DNA of 64,000 bases from Bacteroidales bacterium UBA4116 (GCA_002381645.1 DFXE01000007.1:329404-393403); one strand, 5' to 3'. Shown: positions 51,016 through 61,170, counted from the first letter of the stretch. Translations and numbers: made by a program. Notes: generated from the letters alone by a model not told the origin.

Positions 51016-53724
51016 ATGAATATCTACGGAAAAATACTGTTCCTGCTTGTCGCCGGAATAACACTGCCTGCATTCGCGCAGGAGAAAAGAGCTATGACTT
51101 TTGAAGACCTGAGCGGTTGGAATAGGATAACTGATAAGATCGTTTCCGACGACGGCAAATGGGTGGCCTGCAAAATTGAACCCTGGATAGGCGATCCCGT
51201 TGTCAGGCTGTTCAACCAAAAAGGTGAACCGGCGTCGGCATTCGAACCGGGGGACAAAATGGAGTTCACATCATCTTCCGAATACCTGCTGGTGACCAAA
51301 AAGCCTCCGGTAAAGGAGACAGAAGCGTTAAAGCTAAAGAAAACAAAGGAAGATAAGATGCCCATGAACGCGTTGGTGATCTATCATCTTCCTACAGGGA
51401 AGGTGGAAAGCATCGATTCGCTGAAAACCTATAAATTGTCGGAAAGCGCCGACTGGATCGCTTATCAAAGAGGCAGTAAGGCCGATTCTTCGCTGTATGT
51501 GCGTTCGCTACGCAATGGGGAGACACAACAATTCCCCGCTGTTACAGATTTCCGTTTTGCGAAAAAAGAGAATGTCCTGTCGTATGTGTCGAAAGGAGAC
51601 AGCACCGGAACAAAAGCGGGACTTTACACATTTTATCCTCCGAACGACCCGCGGCTTATCCATGAGGGGGAGGGTGTATTTAAAAAAGTCACCTTCAATA
51701 AAAAGGGAGACAGGCTCGCTTACCTGTACTGTGCCGATAAAGATTCGGCAGCCGCCCATCTTTCTTTATATTTGTCTGCCAACAACAATTCACCTGAATT
51801 ACTTGCCGATAAAGGCAGCAAATCCTTACCTGCAGGCTGGGTGATTAGTGAACACGGGACCATACGGTTTTCGGATAATTCGGAACGCCTGTTTTTCGGT
51901 ACGGCTCCCCGCCCTAAACAAAAAGATACTACCATTCTGGATGAAAACCGCCCCGACGTGCAAATATGGAAATGGGACGAACGGGTACAATACACCCAGC
52001 AGACTTATAACAGAGAGAAAGACCTGAAAAAGACTTATACTACCGTCTGCCATTTGCGGAATAAGCAAATCATTCCGTTAGCTACTCCTGAAATCCCTGA
52101 CTTTATCGCGGATGAAAAAGGCAACGCCCCTTACGGCCTGCTTACCACTTCCTATCCTTACGGTACGGAGCGGATGTGGGTGGGACACGACCGCCTGGAT
52201 GTTTATACCGTAAATCTGGAGTCGGGAAAGACCGAACTGATAAAAAAGGGATTACTCAACCGCGCCAGGATATCCCCCGAAGGCAAATTCGCCTTCTGGT
52301 ACTGCCCCGAAGACAGTTCATGGTATACGTACTCCTTCAACGACAGGAAAGAATACCGGTTAACCACGCCCGGCACCTTCACCGCATGGAATGAGGAAAA
52401 CGACGTGCCGGATTATCCTTATCCTCACGGGATTGCCGGATGGACAAAGGACGACAGGCACCTGCTGGTATACGACAGGTATGATATCTGGCAATTCGAT
52501 CCTTCGGGCAGGAATAAACCGGTCAACCTGACGGTAAACGGAAGGGATAACCAAATAAGATACCGCTACGTCGAAACGGACAAAGAACAGAAATCGATTG
52601 AAACGGGTAAAACCCACCTGTTGACGGGCTTTAACGAGAAAACAAAGGGCGGCGGGTATTACAGCACCACCTTTTCATCCGCGGCTGCTCCCAAAACGCT
52701 ACTGGCAGGCGATTTTATGGTGAGGACCCCCCTGAAAGCCAAAAATGCGAACACGATCGTTTACACCAGCGAGACGTTTGAGCAATATCCCGACCTCCAG
52801 CTAACGGATATGTCCTTCAGCCGTTCGGTCAGGCTGACCGACGGTTATAAACAGCAACAAAACCTCCGTTGGGGTAAACCCGAATTAGTTTCATGGACCT
52901 CCCTCGACGGAATCCGCCTCGAAGGAGTTGTTTATAAGCCCGAAAACTTCGATCCGGACAAGAAATATCCGTTGGTGGTCAACTTTTACGAACGTAACTC
53001 CGATACGTATCATAACTACCGGATGCCCGAACCCCACCGGTCGACCATTGATTATCATTTCTATAACAGCCACGATTATATCATCTTTAATCCTGATATT
53101 GTATACAAAACAGGTTATCCGGGCGAAAGCTGTTTCAACAGCGTCATGCCGGGCATCGCTTCACTCATCGAAAAAGGATATATCAACGAAAAAGCCATCG
53201 CGGCGCAGGGCCACAGCTGGGGAGGTTACCAGGTGGCTTACCTGGCTACACGCACGAATTTGTTTGCCGCTATTGAATCGGGTGCTCCAGTTGTCAATAT
53301 GTTCAGCGCCTACGGCGGCATCCGCTGGGGTTCCGGCCTGAACCGCTCTTTCCAGTACGAACATACGCAGAGCCGCATCGGGGCGACGATATGGGAATCG
53401 CCTTTACGCTATGTAGAAAATTCACCTTTGTTCACCATGGATAAGGTGACCACTCCTATCCTGATCATGCATAACGACAACGACGGGCACGTGCCCTGGT
53501 ATCAGGGAATCGAATATTTCATCGCATTGAAGCGTTTACAAAAACCCGCGTGGATGCTGAACTATCCGGGAGAGGTCCACTGGCCGATGAAAATGGCGAA
53601 CCGCGTGGATTTCCAGAAACGCATGTTCCAGTTCTTTGAACATTACCTGAACGGGAAACCGATGCCGAAATGGATGGAGGAAGGCGTTCCGGCTGTTGAT
53701 AAAGATTTTGAATTAGGATACTGA
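51016..53724 (+). CDS. secreted S9 family peptidase (prolyl oligopeptidase type)
   Basis: A 902-residue serine peptidase with a signal peptide (ILFLLVAGITLPAFAQ). The N-terminal two-thirds form a beta-propeller-like region with WD40-type repeats; the C-terminal ~250 residues are the alpha/beta-hydrolase. The nucleophile Ser lies in AAQGHSWGGYQ, Asp near ILIMHNDNDGHVPW and His in YPGEVHWPM. It likely cleaves peptides in the periplasm. Length and domain order fit Bacteroidetes S9 enzymes of about 900 residues. A perfect terminator follows. Confidence 0.92.
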   Translation: MNIYGKILFLLVAGITLPAFAQEKRAMTFEDLSGWNRITDKIVSDDGKWVACKIEPWIGDPVVRLFNQKGEPASAFEPGDKMEFTSSSEYLLVTKKPPVKETEALKLKKTKEDKMPMNALVIYHLPTGKVESIDSLKTYKLSESADWIAYQRGSKADSSLYVRSLRNGETQQFPAVTDFRFAKKENVLSYVSKGDSTGTKAGLYTFYPPNDPRLIHEGEGVFKKVTFNKKGDRLAYLYCADKDSAAAHLSLYLSANNNSPELLADKGSKSLPAGWVISEHGTIRFSDNSERLFFGTAPRPKQKDTTILDENRPDVQIWKWDERVQYTQQTYNREKDLKKTYTTVCHLRNKQIIPLATPEIPDFIADEKGNAPYGLLTTSYPYGTERMWVGHDRLDVYTVNLESGKTELIKKGLLNRARISPEGKFAFWYCPEDSSWYTYSFNDRKEYRLTTPGTFTAWNEENDVPDYPYPHGIAGWTKDDRHLLVYDRYDIWQFDPSGRNKPVNLTVNGRDNQIRYRYVETDKEQKSIETGKTHLLTGFNEKTKGGGYYSTTFSSAAAPKTLLAGDFMVRTPLKAKNANTIVYTSETFEQYPDLQLTDMSFSRSVRLTDGYKQQQNLRWGKPELVSWTSLDGIRLEGVVYKPENFDPDKKYPLVVNFYERNSDTYHNYRMPEPHRSTIDYHFYNSHDYIIFNPDIVYKTGYPGESCFNSVMPGIASLIEKGYINEKAIAAQGHSWGGYQVAYLATRTNLFAAIESGAPVVNMFSAYGGIRWGSGLNRSFQYEHTQSRIGATIWESPLRYVENSPLFTMDKVTTPILIMHNDNDGHVPWYQGIEYFIALKRLQKPAWMLNYPGEVHWPMKMANRVDFQKRMFQFFEHYLNGKPMPKWMEEGVPAVDKDFELGY

Positions 53725-53776
53725 TCCCTTTGTGTACTGTTCTCCCTGTCATCTGTAAAAGGAAATGGGGGGAAAT

Positions 53777-53826
53777 AAAAAGATTACAGATCAAGGAAAT
53801 ATATAAACCTTATCTGTAATCTTTTT
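53777..53826 (+). terminator. terminator of S9 peptidase gene
   Basis: Perfect 15-bp stem AAAAAGATTACAGAT (53777-53791) / ATCTGTAATCTTTTT (53812-53826) with a 20-base loop. It functions on both strands by symmetry but only the plus-strand gene is next to it. Confidence 0.8.
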
Positions 53827-54171
53827 ATTTAACGGCATACCGCCTGGTCAAACGATTGAAGTCATTTTACCGGATACCACTCTGTTGTAACGCATTATAT
53901 AGATCCTTCTTTTAGTAATAGACCATTAAAAGAAGGGATACAGGTTAATCCCGGCGTTCGATTTTTTGCGCCGGCCGCCGGCAACGGTCCGCCGTTTTGC
54001 CAAAGGCCCAAAACAGACAAACGGGAGGCTTTTAAACCGTTATCAATAGCCAACATACCTGCATGTTAAGCCTATTTGACGGGGAATAAAAAAACTTATA
54101 TTTTCAGGGTTAAAATAGTTGCATTTCCGGTTAAAATTTGTATCTTGGCAGCAAACAGAAAAGGAGGTTGT
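53827..54171. other. gap with hairpins and the promoter of the secreted protein
   Basis: Besides the S9 terminator, this 345-base gap holds a hairpin CCTTCTTTTA (53905-53914) / TAAAAGAAGG (53927-53936), a GC-rich patch near 53950-54000 with overlapping CGGCG/CGCCG arms, and a promoter candidate (TTG at 54119-54121, 19 bases, TATCTTGG at 54141-54148). No open frame is convincing. Confidence 0.5.
54161..54167 (+). promoter_or_regulatory. strong Shine-Dalgarno site
   Basis: AAGGAGG four bases before the ATG at 54172. Bacteroidetes mRNAs rarely have such a full site; here it fixes the start codon. Confidence 0.6.
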
Positions 54172-54993
54172 ATGAGAAGTGGTTGTCTGTTGATATTTAT
54201 CTTGTTATCTGCGTCCTTTGCGCAGGCTCAATCCGAATTTACCTTTATCCTGAATAAGGAAGGCCGGATTACAGTTATTCCCCAGTATAAAACGTTCGAA
54301 CTTAAAATTCCCGAGTATTCTTACAGGTCGTACACGCCCGCCACATCGAGCCACATCGATCTGAAACTGGAGGAATTTATGCCCGATTACCAGCCGGCCC
54401 TCGATGAAAGGCCGATGAACATGCAGGTGCTCTCGGCAGCCTATAAACCTTTCTTCAATCCGTACGCGCCGATGCTGCGGAGGGTTTCGCCGATGGCATT
54501 CGATTTCAGGGAAGTGTCGGTAACTCCTCTTAATGAAAACTTCACCTTCGCGGTGGTCGGCGAACAATATACCTGGCCGGGGCTGGGCGGCCTTACGCGG
54601 ATCAACCCCATGATGGTGTGGAACAACGGCAACTGGACGCTCAGCGGCGGAGCGTTTGCCGGAAGATACTTCACGCCGTTTAACCATGAACCCGATTTTA
54701 TGGGAGGGGTGAACTTTCAGGTCCGTTACGATGCTACAAACCGGCTCGCTTTCCTTGCCTGGGGGCAATACGCCCATTATGGGAAAGAGGAAAGGTACAA
54801 TCCCCATATGCTGCTGAATCCCAGTTTTAACCATACCAGCGCGGGCGGCGCTATGGAATTTAAATTCAACGAGAACTTCGGCGTGGGCATGGGTGTCAAT
54901 TTCGAATATAATCCGCGGATGCGGAGAATGGAGCCGCAGTATCTTTTATATCCGGTGATCGGAAGTAAGAATTTTAAGATCGGCATCTGGTAA
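54172..54993 (+). CDS. secreted protein, possibly outer-membrane beta-barrel
   Basis: A 273-residue exported protein of unknown family. Signal peptide MRSGCLLIFILLSASFAQAQ; mature part rich in Tyr, Phe, Pro and Asn with alternating strands (FTFAVVGEQYTW, NGNWTLSGGAFAGRYFTPF, GVNFQVRYDATNRLAFLAWGQY, NFGVGMGVNFEY). The last residues FKIGIW end in Trp, like the terminal strand of a barrel. I start at the ATG at 54172 because of the AAGGAGG site; upstream codons are not signal-like. It converges with the SDR gene, 8 bases apart, so it is not part of that operon. Confidence 0.7.
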   Translation: MRSGCLLIFILLSASFAQAQSEFTFILNKEGRITVIPQYKTFELKIPEYSYRSYTPATSSHIDLKLEEFMPDYQPALDERPMNMQVLSAAYKPFFNPYAPMLRRVSPMAFDFREVSVTPLNENFTFAVVGEQYTWPGLGGLTRINPMMVWNNGNWTLSGGAFAGRYFTPFNHEPDFMGGVNFQVRYDATNRLAFLAWGQYAHYGKEERYNPHMLLNPSFNHTSAGGAMEFKFNENFGVGMGVNFEYNPRMRRMEPQYLLYPVIGSKNFKIGIW

Positions 54994-55001
54994 AGGATGC
55001 C

Positions 55002-55748
55002 TTACTCTTCTTCGTAGATCATCTTTTTTGTCATTCCCCCGTCTATCACGATATTCTGACCGTTGATAAAGTCGTTTTCTCCGGCGCAGAGAAAAAGGCA
55101 CATCCTTGAAATATCTTCCGGACGCCCTACTCTTCCCGACGGATGCTGGCGGTGGTCGGAATCAGACAGGTTTGCATATGCTTTGGTTTCGATCCAACCG
55201 GGACTGATGCAATTGACCGTTATATTGTATTCGCCGAGCGATATGGCGAGTGCATGCGTTAACGATACGATCCCCCCTTTAGAGGCAGCATATCCTTCCG
55301 AGCCCGGTTCGCTTTGCAGATACCGGGTAGAGGCCATATTGACGATCCGGCCGTACCGTTTTTTCCCTTCAGGGCTGTTGCGGTGTGCGGCAAGCATTTG
55401 CGAAGTTATGAACACCGGGCGGAGGTTTGTCGACAGGATCTTGTCGAATTGTTCGACACTTGTTTCCACAAGCGGCGAAAATTCACTGATCCCTACGTTG
55501 TTAATGATAATGTCGATATCTCCCCACTTGTTGAAAAGCGTGTTTATAACTTGTTGAAAGCGGTTAATATCCGTTACATCCAACGGGAAGAAAGCGGCTC
55601 TCTCCCCCAGTGACGCGGCCAGCTCGTTGCCTGCTTTTTGGGCGCTATCGCAAAAAGCGACTTCGGCGCCTGCTTTTACAAACGCCGTTACAATAGAGCG
55701 GCCGATGCCGTTGGCTCCGCCGGTTACAAATACTTTTTTATTCTTCAT
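55002..55748 (-). CDS. SDR family oxidoreductase (last gene of the FecI/FecR operon)
   Basis: A 248-residue cytoplasmic short-chain dehydrogenase. NAD(P)-binding TGGANGIGRS, Asn in NNVGISEFSPL, Ser in NMASTRYLQ and YxxxK as YAASKGG, then VNCISPGWIETKAY. Start ATG at 55748; upstream ATGs overlap the DUF4249 gene. It follows DUF4249 by only seven bases on the same strand, so a cytoplasmic oxidoreductase appears to be attached to a surface uptake operon; the imported compound could be its substrate (inference). Confidence 0.9.
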   Translation of the reverse strand: MKNKKVFVTGGANGIGRSIVTAFVKAGAEVAFCDSAQKAGNELAASLGERAAFFPLDVTDINRFQQVINTLFNKWGDIDIIINNVGISEFSPLVETSVEQFDKILSTNLRPVFITSQMLAAHRNSPEGKKRYGRIVNMASTRYLQSEPGSEGYAASKGGIVSLTHALAISLGEYNITVNCISPGWIETKAYANLSDSDHRQHPSGRVGRPEDISRMCLFLCAGENDFINGQNIVIDGGMTKKMIYEEE

Positions 55749-55755
55749 TGTTGTT

Positions 55756-56814
55756 TCAGGGTTGATTATATTCATTTCCGTAATATCCCTCCCCGCCATA
55801 TCCGTACCCCCAATCTCCGTACCACGATACGGGAACGGTATCGCCGGGATTTATCTTTATTTCGTGGACCGCCGTTTCCTTTGCCGACAAAAGCCCGTAT
55901 CCGTTGCGTATATTCGTATAGGTTGGAACAGGCTCACGCAGCCCGATGCTTCCCAACGCGTCTTCCTCCTGCTTCCGCTGCAATATTTTAGACCGGTAAT
56001 AGAGATACAGCGAACCGGAAATTTCGGAGAGGTATATCCGGCACGAATTGGTGATCGATAATGTATCGCTGTAATAAGAACGCGACATAAAATGGAGCTG
56101 CATTTTTAGCGTATATTCCTTTCCGTTGATCAGGTTGTCCGAAAAAATATAGGAGGTGTTTGTGGTGTATCCGGGATAGTAATTTTCGTACAGGTCTTCC
56201 AGCAGCAACTCTTCATCGTGTGATACGCGGAGAGGGTATTCCCTTGAGGTTATCGAATCGCCTTCCACCGTAACATGTCCCACAAGGGTCAGTTTATAAT
56301 AATTCACCTCGTCCGCCCTGTCGCGGAAACTGATCCTGAGGTCCATCACCGGGGGATTGGCCACCGGCCCTGAACCATAGTTTACCATCATGGTATCTGC
56401 CTTGATGATCTCCGGGCGCCGGGGCACATAAACTTCAGCGGATAAGGGTTCGTATTCGCCGGTCGTGACTTCAAACCTTACCTTGTCGCCTACCGACGGG
56501 TAACATCCCGGCATGATATATTCGCCGTCCTGGTCTGTGCGGGTCATTGATCCTAAACGGTTTTCGTTGATAAAAAGTTCGACGCCGGCATCATTAATAT
56601 AAAGCCCGGCGGGTATTTTTCCTGAACCTTCCGCACTATTCCCCACGCCGTTTGTCGTTCTGGAAATGGACACTTTCTGTACAGAATCTGTAGAGACCAT
56701 AGCGTGCATGACCGCAGACGGAGAAGGCAGGTCGACCTTTATATCGACCTGTGATGTACAGGATAACATCAGGTATAATGAAAATAAACTGAACACTTTT
56801 TGTACAGGCTTCAT
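55756..56814 (-). CDS. DUF4249 lipoprotein
   Basis: A 352-residue lipoprotein: leader with lipobox (LYLMLSCTSQ), then an N-terminal beta-sandwich (VDLPSPSAVMHAMVSTDSVQKVSISRT, NDAGVELFINENR) and further Tyr-rich beta strands. DUF4249 proteins are regularly coded next to TonB receptors in Bacteroidetes and may act as surface partners of the receptor. Its gene starts five bases downstream of the receptor gene, so the two are co-translated. Confidence 0.85.
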   Translation of the reverse strand: MKPVQKVFSLFSLYLMLSCTSQVDIKVDLPSPSAVMHAMVSTDSVQKVSISRTTNGVGNSAEGSGKIPAGLYINDAGVELFINENRLGSMTRTDQDGEYIMPGCYPSVGDKVRFEVTTGEYEPLSAEVYVPRRPEIIKADTMMVNYGSGPVANPPVMDLRISFRDRADEVNYYKLTLVGHVTVEGDSITSREYPLRVSHDEELLLEDLYENYYPGYTTNTSYIFSDNLINGKEYTLKMQLHFMSRSYYSDTLSITNSCRIYLSEISGSLYLYYRSKILQRKQEEDALGSIGLREPVPTYTNIRNGYGLLSAKETAVHEIKINPGDTVPVSWYGDWGYGYGGEGYYGNEYNQP

Positions 56815-56819
56815 TCGCG

Positions 56820-59498
56820 TCAGAATTTAAAGGTATACGATATGGAAGGTATCACCGGGATGAGTCCCTTCTGCGATGCGGTGTATTTTCCGGTGGCGTT
56901 CGGCAGGGTATATTCGATATAAAACGGGTTCTTGCGGCTATAGGCATTGTAAACGCTTACATTCCATATGCCCATCCGCCCGTTCTTTTTGGGGCGGTAC
57001 ACATTGAGGCTCAGGTCGAGACGGTGGTAATCGCCGAGTTTCGCGGCATTGCGGCCCAGGATATTCTCCTGCGGACGGACCGGCAACGGGTTGGACTCCC
57101 CCCATTCGGGCGGCACGGTTATTTCCGACGGGTGCGATATGTAATAGTCTAACGGGACGGTCGCCCGGTTGCCGGAGGCGAACGTCCACGAAGCGCTGAT
57201 GTCTACTTTGGAACTGATCTTGTGGATCAGGGTAACATTCAGTTTATGGCGGTTATCATACTTCGCGGGGAAGCGTTTGCCGCCGTTCACCATGCGGTCG
57301 TTGAATATACGGTCCGACCACGACAGTGTATAGGCTATCCACCCCGAAGTACGCCCTTCGGGCTTCCTCGCCATCAGTTCGGCGCCGTACGAACGTCCGG
57401 AGCCCATCGATATTTTTTCATCCCAGCCCGCATAGTCGGGAAACAGCAACGCATTGTCCTGGTACTCGATCAGGTTGTCGATCTCTTTATAATATCCTTC
57501 AATGGAGAAGTCGTAGGTTTTCTTCAGGTTGTAATAAACGCCGAGGGAATACTGCGCCGAGTTCATCGGCTTTACCTTCGCCGTCACAGGCACCCAGATG
57601 TCGGAAGGCAGGCTGGCATAGGTATTGGAAAGCTGGTGGATGTACTGGCTCATCCTTACGTACGACGCTTTCAGCGACAAATCGCGTCGGAGAAGGTACC
57701 GCAGGGAAACGCGCGGCTGGAATGAGTTGTACATCTTGTTGTCGACATGGTAAGCGGAGAAACGGCCCCCGATACTGGCTTTCCAGCGTTCGCCGATCAG
57801 CCAGTCGTCTTCGGCGTACACTCCCCATTCGTAAGCGTGTACCAACGGGTCGGTATAGATGCCCTGGTACAGTTTGGTTTCGAGCGAATCGCGGATGATG
57901 ATGTCTTTCCATTTCTTTTCCGGCCGGTAACGGTGGGAAAAGAAGTCGGAACCGAAACGGATGCGGTGGCGTACATGCGGCGAATAGTCGAAATCCATCC
58001 GGATGCCTGCATCTTCTATACCAGAACCCTGGAAAGAATATACTTCTTTGAGCGGGAGCCTATTGCCGTTCCACCCTGTTAAAAGATAGGTTGATATCCG
58101 GTCGTCGATCATCTTTGAACTGTAACGTGAATAAGAGGCGTTAAAGTTAGCAAACATTTTCCGGTTGAAAACGTATGTCCAGTTCAATGACGTCACCAGG
58201 TTACCCCAGCGCCATATCAATTCCTGCCCGTACTTGTCGTCGCCGTAATCGGTCCAGTCGGTTACCCTCAGCCTGTCCTGCCCCATATAGAAATTGGCGT
58301 ACAGGCGGCTGCGGTGCGAAAATATATGGTTGATCTTCCCGTTCAGGTCGTAAAACGAGTAACCTGCGAATATTTTCCTCCCGTATTTGTTCCTTCCGTT
58401 CATGATGGCAAAAAAGGGGGCGGTGAACGCATCGAACCAGGTGCGCCGGAACGCCACGTTGAATGAGGTACGGTCTTTTACGAGCGGCCCTTCGAAAGAG
58501 GCCTTGGCGGCAAGCAGCCCGATGGTGGCATTGCCGTGGTACTCTTTCATATCGCCGTCTTTAAGCCTTACGTCCACAACAGAAGAAAGCCTTCCGCCGT
58601 ACCTGGCCGGAAAGCCTCCTTTATAGAAATCGACATGGTGCACTACATCGGGGTTGAAAGTGGAGAAGAGCCCTCCTACGTGATTCACGTTATATACCGG
58701 GATACCGTCTATAAGGAAAAGGTTTTCGTCGCTGTTCCCGCCGCGGACAAACATGCTTCCGAAGATTTCGGTCCCCGCCGCTACGCCGGGGAGTTGCTGG
58801 AGTGTCCTAAGCAGGTCGGGTTCGCCGAAAAGGACGGGGACTTTGGATATATGACCCGGTGTGAGCTCGATATTCCCCATCCGGCTGCTCAGTACGTCCG
58901 AATGGGGATTGGCACCCCTTACGACGACCTCCTGTAATGCTCCCAGCATAGAGAGGGGAATGTCCACCAGCGTATCTTTCTGCAAATCGATGACGATCTC
59001 CCTGGTTTGGTATCCTACATAGGACGAGCGTAGGACAGTCTTTCCCGCCGGAAGTGTAATGCTGTAAAAACCAAAGCTGTTCGAAACGACTCCTTTTCCC
59101 GATCCCCGTTCCACGACGGTGGCGTTTATCAGGCTTTCGTACGATGCGGAATCGCGGACAAACCCGCTGACGGTATATTGCCGGGGTTTTCTTTTAAGGA
59201 TGATGTTGCCTCCCGTAATGCGCCAGATAATGGAATAGGGCGATAACAACCGCCGAAGGCAATAACTCAGCGATTCGTCGTTTGCCCGGAACGAGATTTT
59301 GGGTATGTCATCCAAAAGCGACGATTCGTAGGAGAAGAACAGCCCCGTCTGTTTTTCCATCTCGAGGAACACTTCTTCTATTCCGACCTGCTTCAGGTCT
59401 ATGGTGACCGCCGGAACGGGTTCGTGTACCTGTGCGTGCGCAGGCACCTGTCCGAAAAGGATCATCCATCCGAGTATTAGTATAAGGGTCCGTGGCAT
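56820..59498 (-). CDS. TonB-dependent receptor with STN signalling domain
   Basis: An 892-residue outer-membrane receptor. Signal peptide, then an STN domain (~ residues 30-100, VTIDLKQVGIEEVFLEMEKQ), a carboxypeptidase-like beta domain (~ residues 110-190), the plug (~ 210-310, with VRGGNSDENLFLIDGIPVYN) and the 22-strand barrel ending in SYTFKF. The STN domain identifies it as a transducer that signals through FecR to the sigma factor. No ligand-specific motif is visible. It lies nine bases downstream of the fecR gene. Confidence 0.93.
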   Translation of the reverse strand: MPRTLILILGWMILFGQVPAHAQVHEPVPAVTIDLKQVGIEEVFLEMEKQTGLFFSYESSLLDDIPKISFRANDESLSYCLRRLLSPYSIIWRITGGNIILKRKPRQYTVSGFVRDSASYESLINATVVERGSGKGVVSNSFGFYSITLPAGKTVLRSSYVGYQTREIVIDLQKDTLVDIPLSMLGALQEVVVRGANPHSDVLSSRMGNIELTPGHISKVPVLFGEPDLLRTLQQLPGVAAGTEIFGSMFVRGGNSDENLFLIDGIPVYNVNHVGGLFSTFNPDVVHHVDFYKGGFPARYGGRLSSVVDVRLKDGDMKEYHGNATIGLLAAKASFEGPLVKDRTSFNVAFRRTWFDAFTAPFFAIMNGRNKYGRKIFAGYSFYDLNGKINHIFSHRSRLYANFYMGQDRLRVTDWTDYGDDKYGQELIWRWGNLVTSLNWTYVFNRKMFANFNASYSRYSSKMIDDRISTYLLTGWNGNRLPLKEVYSFQGSGIEDAGIRMDFDYSPHVRHRIRFGSDFFSHRYRPEKKWKDIIIRDSLETKLYQGIYTDPLVHAYEWGVYAEDDWLIGERWKASIGGRFSAYHVDNKMYNSFQPRVSLRYLLRRDLSLKASYVRMSQYIHQLSNTYASLPSDIWVPVTAKVKPMNSAQYSLGVYYNLKKTYDFSIEGYYKEIDNLIEYQDNALLFPDYAGWDEKISMGSGRSYGAELMARKPEGRTSGWIAYTLSWSDRIFNDRMVNGGKRFPAKYDNRHKLNVTLIHKISSKVDISASWTFASGNRATVPLDYYISHPSEITVPPEWGESNPLPVRPQENILGRNAAKLGDYHRLDLSLNVYRPKKNGRMGIWNVSVYNAYSRKNPFYIEYTLPNATGKYTASQKGLIPVIPSISYTFKF

Positions 59499-59506
59499 TG
59501 TCGGGC

Positions 59507-60355
59507 TCAGTTACTTTTTTCGGCTACCAGGCGTACGTCTAATGTTTGGTTGATAATTAAAATAACCTGGTCGAGCGGCAGGTGGTTGAAGGTAGCCGTC
59601 AGTTTTTCTCCCCGTATCATCATACGGCTGCGGACCGGTACGCGGTAATATTCGCTCAGGTCTTCGATCACTTCTTCGAGCGGTGTATTTTCGAAACGCA
59701 ACTGTCCGGTTTTCCACGACAGGTAATTCAGTTTCTCTTCTGTTATCACTTCAATTTGCTGTGTTTCCATAGAATAATTTGCCGACATCCCGGCGGTAAG
59801 TATTACATTCTTTTTTTCTTCGCCGTCGCCGGCAGTCATGCTGACTTTTCCGGTGGCGACTGTTACATCTACAGAAGTTGGACCTTCGTCGACCTGGAAA
59901 CTTGTTCCAAGCACGGTTACTTCCGCCAGTTCAGTTTTTACGGAGAAGGGGCGCGTTTTATCTTCCATCACCTTAAAAAAGGCCTTACTCTTCATCCTCA
60001 CTTCACGCCCCTTTTTTCCATAGTCTTTTGCATTGTACCTGATCTCGGCGCCCCCCGCCAAAGAGACGAGCGAACTGTCGGGCAGGTACACATCCATCGT
60101 TTTACCGGGAGCGGATGACAGGATCACCCACTCCGGAGAATTGTTTTTCCAGTAAAATAGAGTGCCTGTAAAGGCTATGATCACGGCAACCGACGCAACG
60201 GCAAGCAGGTAACGGCGGAACGGCACGCGGCGGCTTATACCCCTGCCTGCGGCGAACTGTTTCCATGCGCATGCGCCGTCGAACTTCCCTTCTTCGTAAT
60301 GTCGGGCGAGGAAGCGGATGCGTTCGTCCTGTTTATCGTCGTGTTGCCTTTGCAT
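59507..60355 (-). CDS. FecR-family anti-sigma regulator
   Basis: A 282-residue regulator. The N-terminal ~45 residues are cytoplasmic; one transmembrane helix follows (YLLAVASVAVIIAFTGTLFYW). The periplasmic part has the FecR strand DVYLPDSSLVSLAGGAEIRYNAK and VTVLGTSFQVD, then a C-terminal STN-like part (FENTPLEEVIEDLSEYYRVPV) that contacts the receptor. It would hold or activate the sigma factor at 61203. It is seven bases downstream of the barrel gene. Confidence 0.92.
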   Translation of the reverse strand: MQRQHDDKQDERIRFLARHYEEGKFDGACAWKQFAAGRGISRRVPFRRYLLAVASVAVIIAFTGTLFYWKNNSPEWVILSSAPGKTMDVYLPDSSLVSLAGGAEIRYNAKDYGKKGREVRMKSKAFFKVMEDKTRPFSVKTELAEVTVLGTSFQVDEGPTSVDVTVATGKVSMTAGDGEEKKNVILTAGMSANYSMETQQIEVITEEKLNYLSWKTGQLRFENTPLEEVIEDLSEYYRVPVRSRMMIRGEKLTATFNHLPLDQVILIINQTLDVRLVAEKSN

Positions 60356-60362
60356 TCGTGTT

Positions 60363-61118
60363 TTATTTTCCCAGTTTGAATTTATATCCTACGGTAAGGC
60401 TCAACGTATGGTATTTGGGGTCTACATCGTCGTGGCTGAATTCCTTTCCAAGGGATATATCGTAACCTACATTGGTAATCCAGTTGCCAAATTCTGCGCC
60501 TACCGAAACGGTCGTACCCCAGTCGAACCTGTTGTAATTACTTCCTTCTCCGAGGTAAGAAATGGCGTATGGGTCATTGTAACCTCCTCCACCATTATAA
60601 TAATGTTGCCCGTAGTTATATTCGGGGTAATACATCTTATATGTACCGTCCGTAGTGAAAAAACCGTATTCCGACTTTTCACCCAGGCATAAAGCTACGT
60701 ATGGACCGGCTGCCACATTCAGGCGGACATCGCCGCCTACGTTCCACGAGAATTTTGCCTGCAACGGAACCTGCAGGAAATGGCGGTTCACCTTTGACAT
60801 CGAATACATATAATCCGGTTCTCCTTCGATAGAAGAGGAATATCCCGGTGTGTATAACATAAACCTGCTTCCGGAGAATCCCCGGTTCGCATAATATAAT
60901 CCCGACTTCAGTGCAAAGCGTTCTGTAAAATCATACTCCACAGCGGCTCCCAGTTTCAGCCCCGCGCGCCAGTCGTCGTACGACGATCCCCAGTTGACAT
61001 AAGGCGTAGCCCCTCCCCGTTTAAAAGCGGTTATTCCAACTTCGGGCGTAACCGACCATTGTGCGCTCAGCGTAAATGAAGCCATCATCATCAAACTCAA
61101 TACTGCAATCTTTTTCAT
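60363..61118 (-). CDS. outer-membrane beta-barrel protein inside the FecI/FecR operon
   Basis: A 251-residue exported barrel: signal peptide (IAVLSLMMMASFTLSAQ), then strands rich in Tyr and Gly with a long flexible segment (YYPEYNYGQHYYNGGGGYN, about residues 160-180). Ends in HTLSLTVGYKFKLGK. It sits between the sigma gene and fecR, seven bases before fecR, so it is part of the regulon. A barrel in that position is not the usual order for FecI-FecR-receptor operons. Confidence 0.8.
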   Translation of the reverse strand: MKKIAVLSLMMMASFTLSAQWSVTPEVGITAFKRGGATPYVNWGSSYDDWRAGLKLGAAVEYDFTERFALKSGLYYANRGFSGSRFMLYTPGYSSSIEGEPDYMYSMSKVNRHFLQVPLQAKFSWNVGGDVRLNVAAGPYVALCLGEKSEYGFFTTDGTYKMYYPEYNYGQHYYNGGGGYNDPYAISYLGEGSNYNRFDWGTTVSVGAEFGNWITNVGYDISLGKEFSHDDVDPKYHTLSLTVGYKFKLGK

Positions 61119-61170
61119 CTCTGCTTTTTTAAATGGATAAATTAAACATTTACCCTTATGACAAGAGGAT

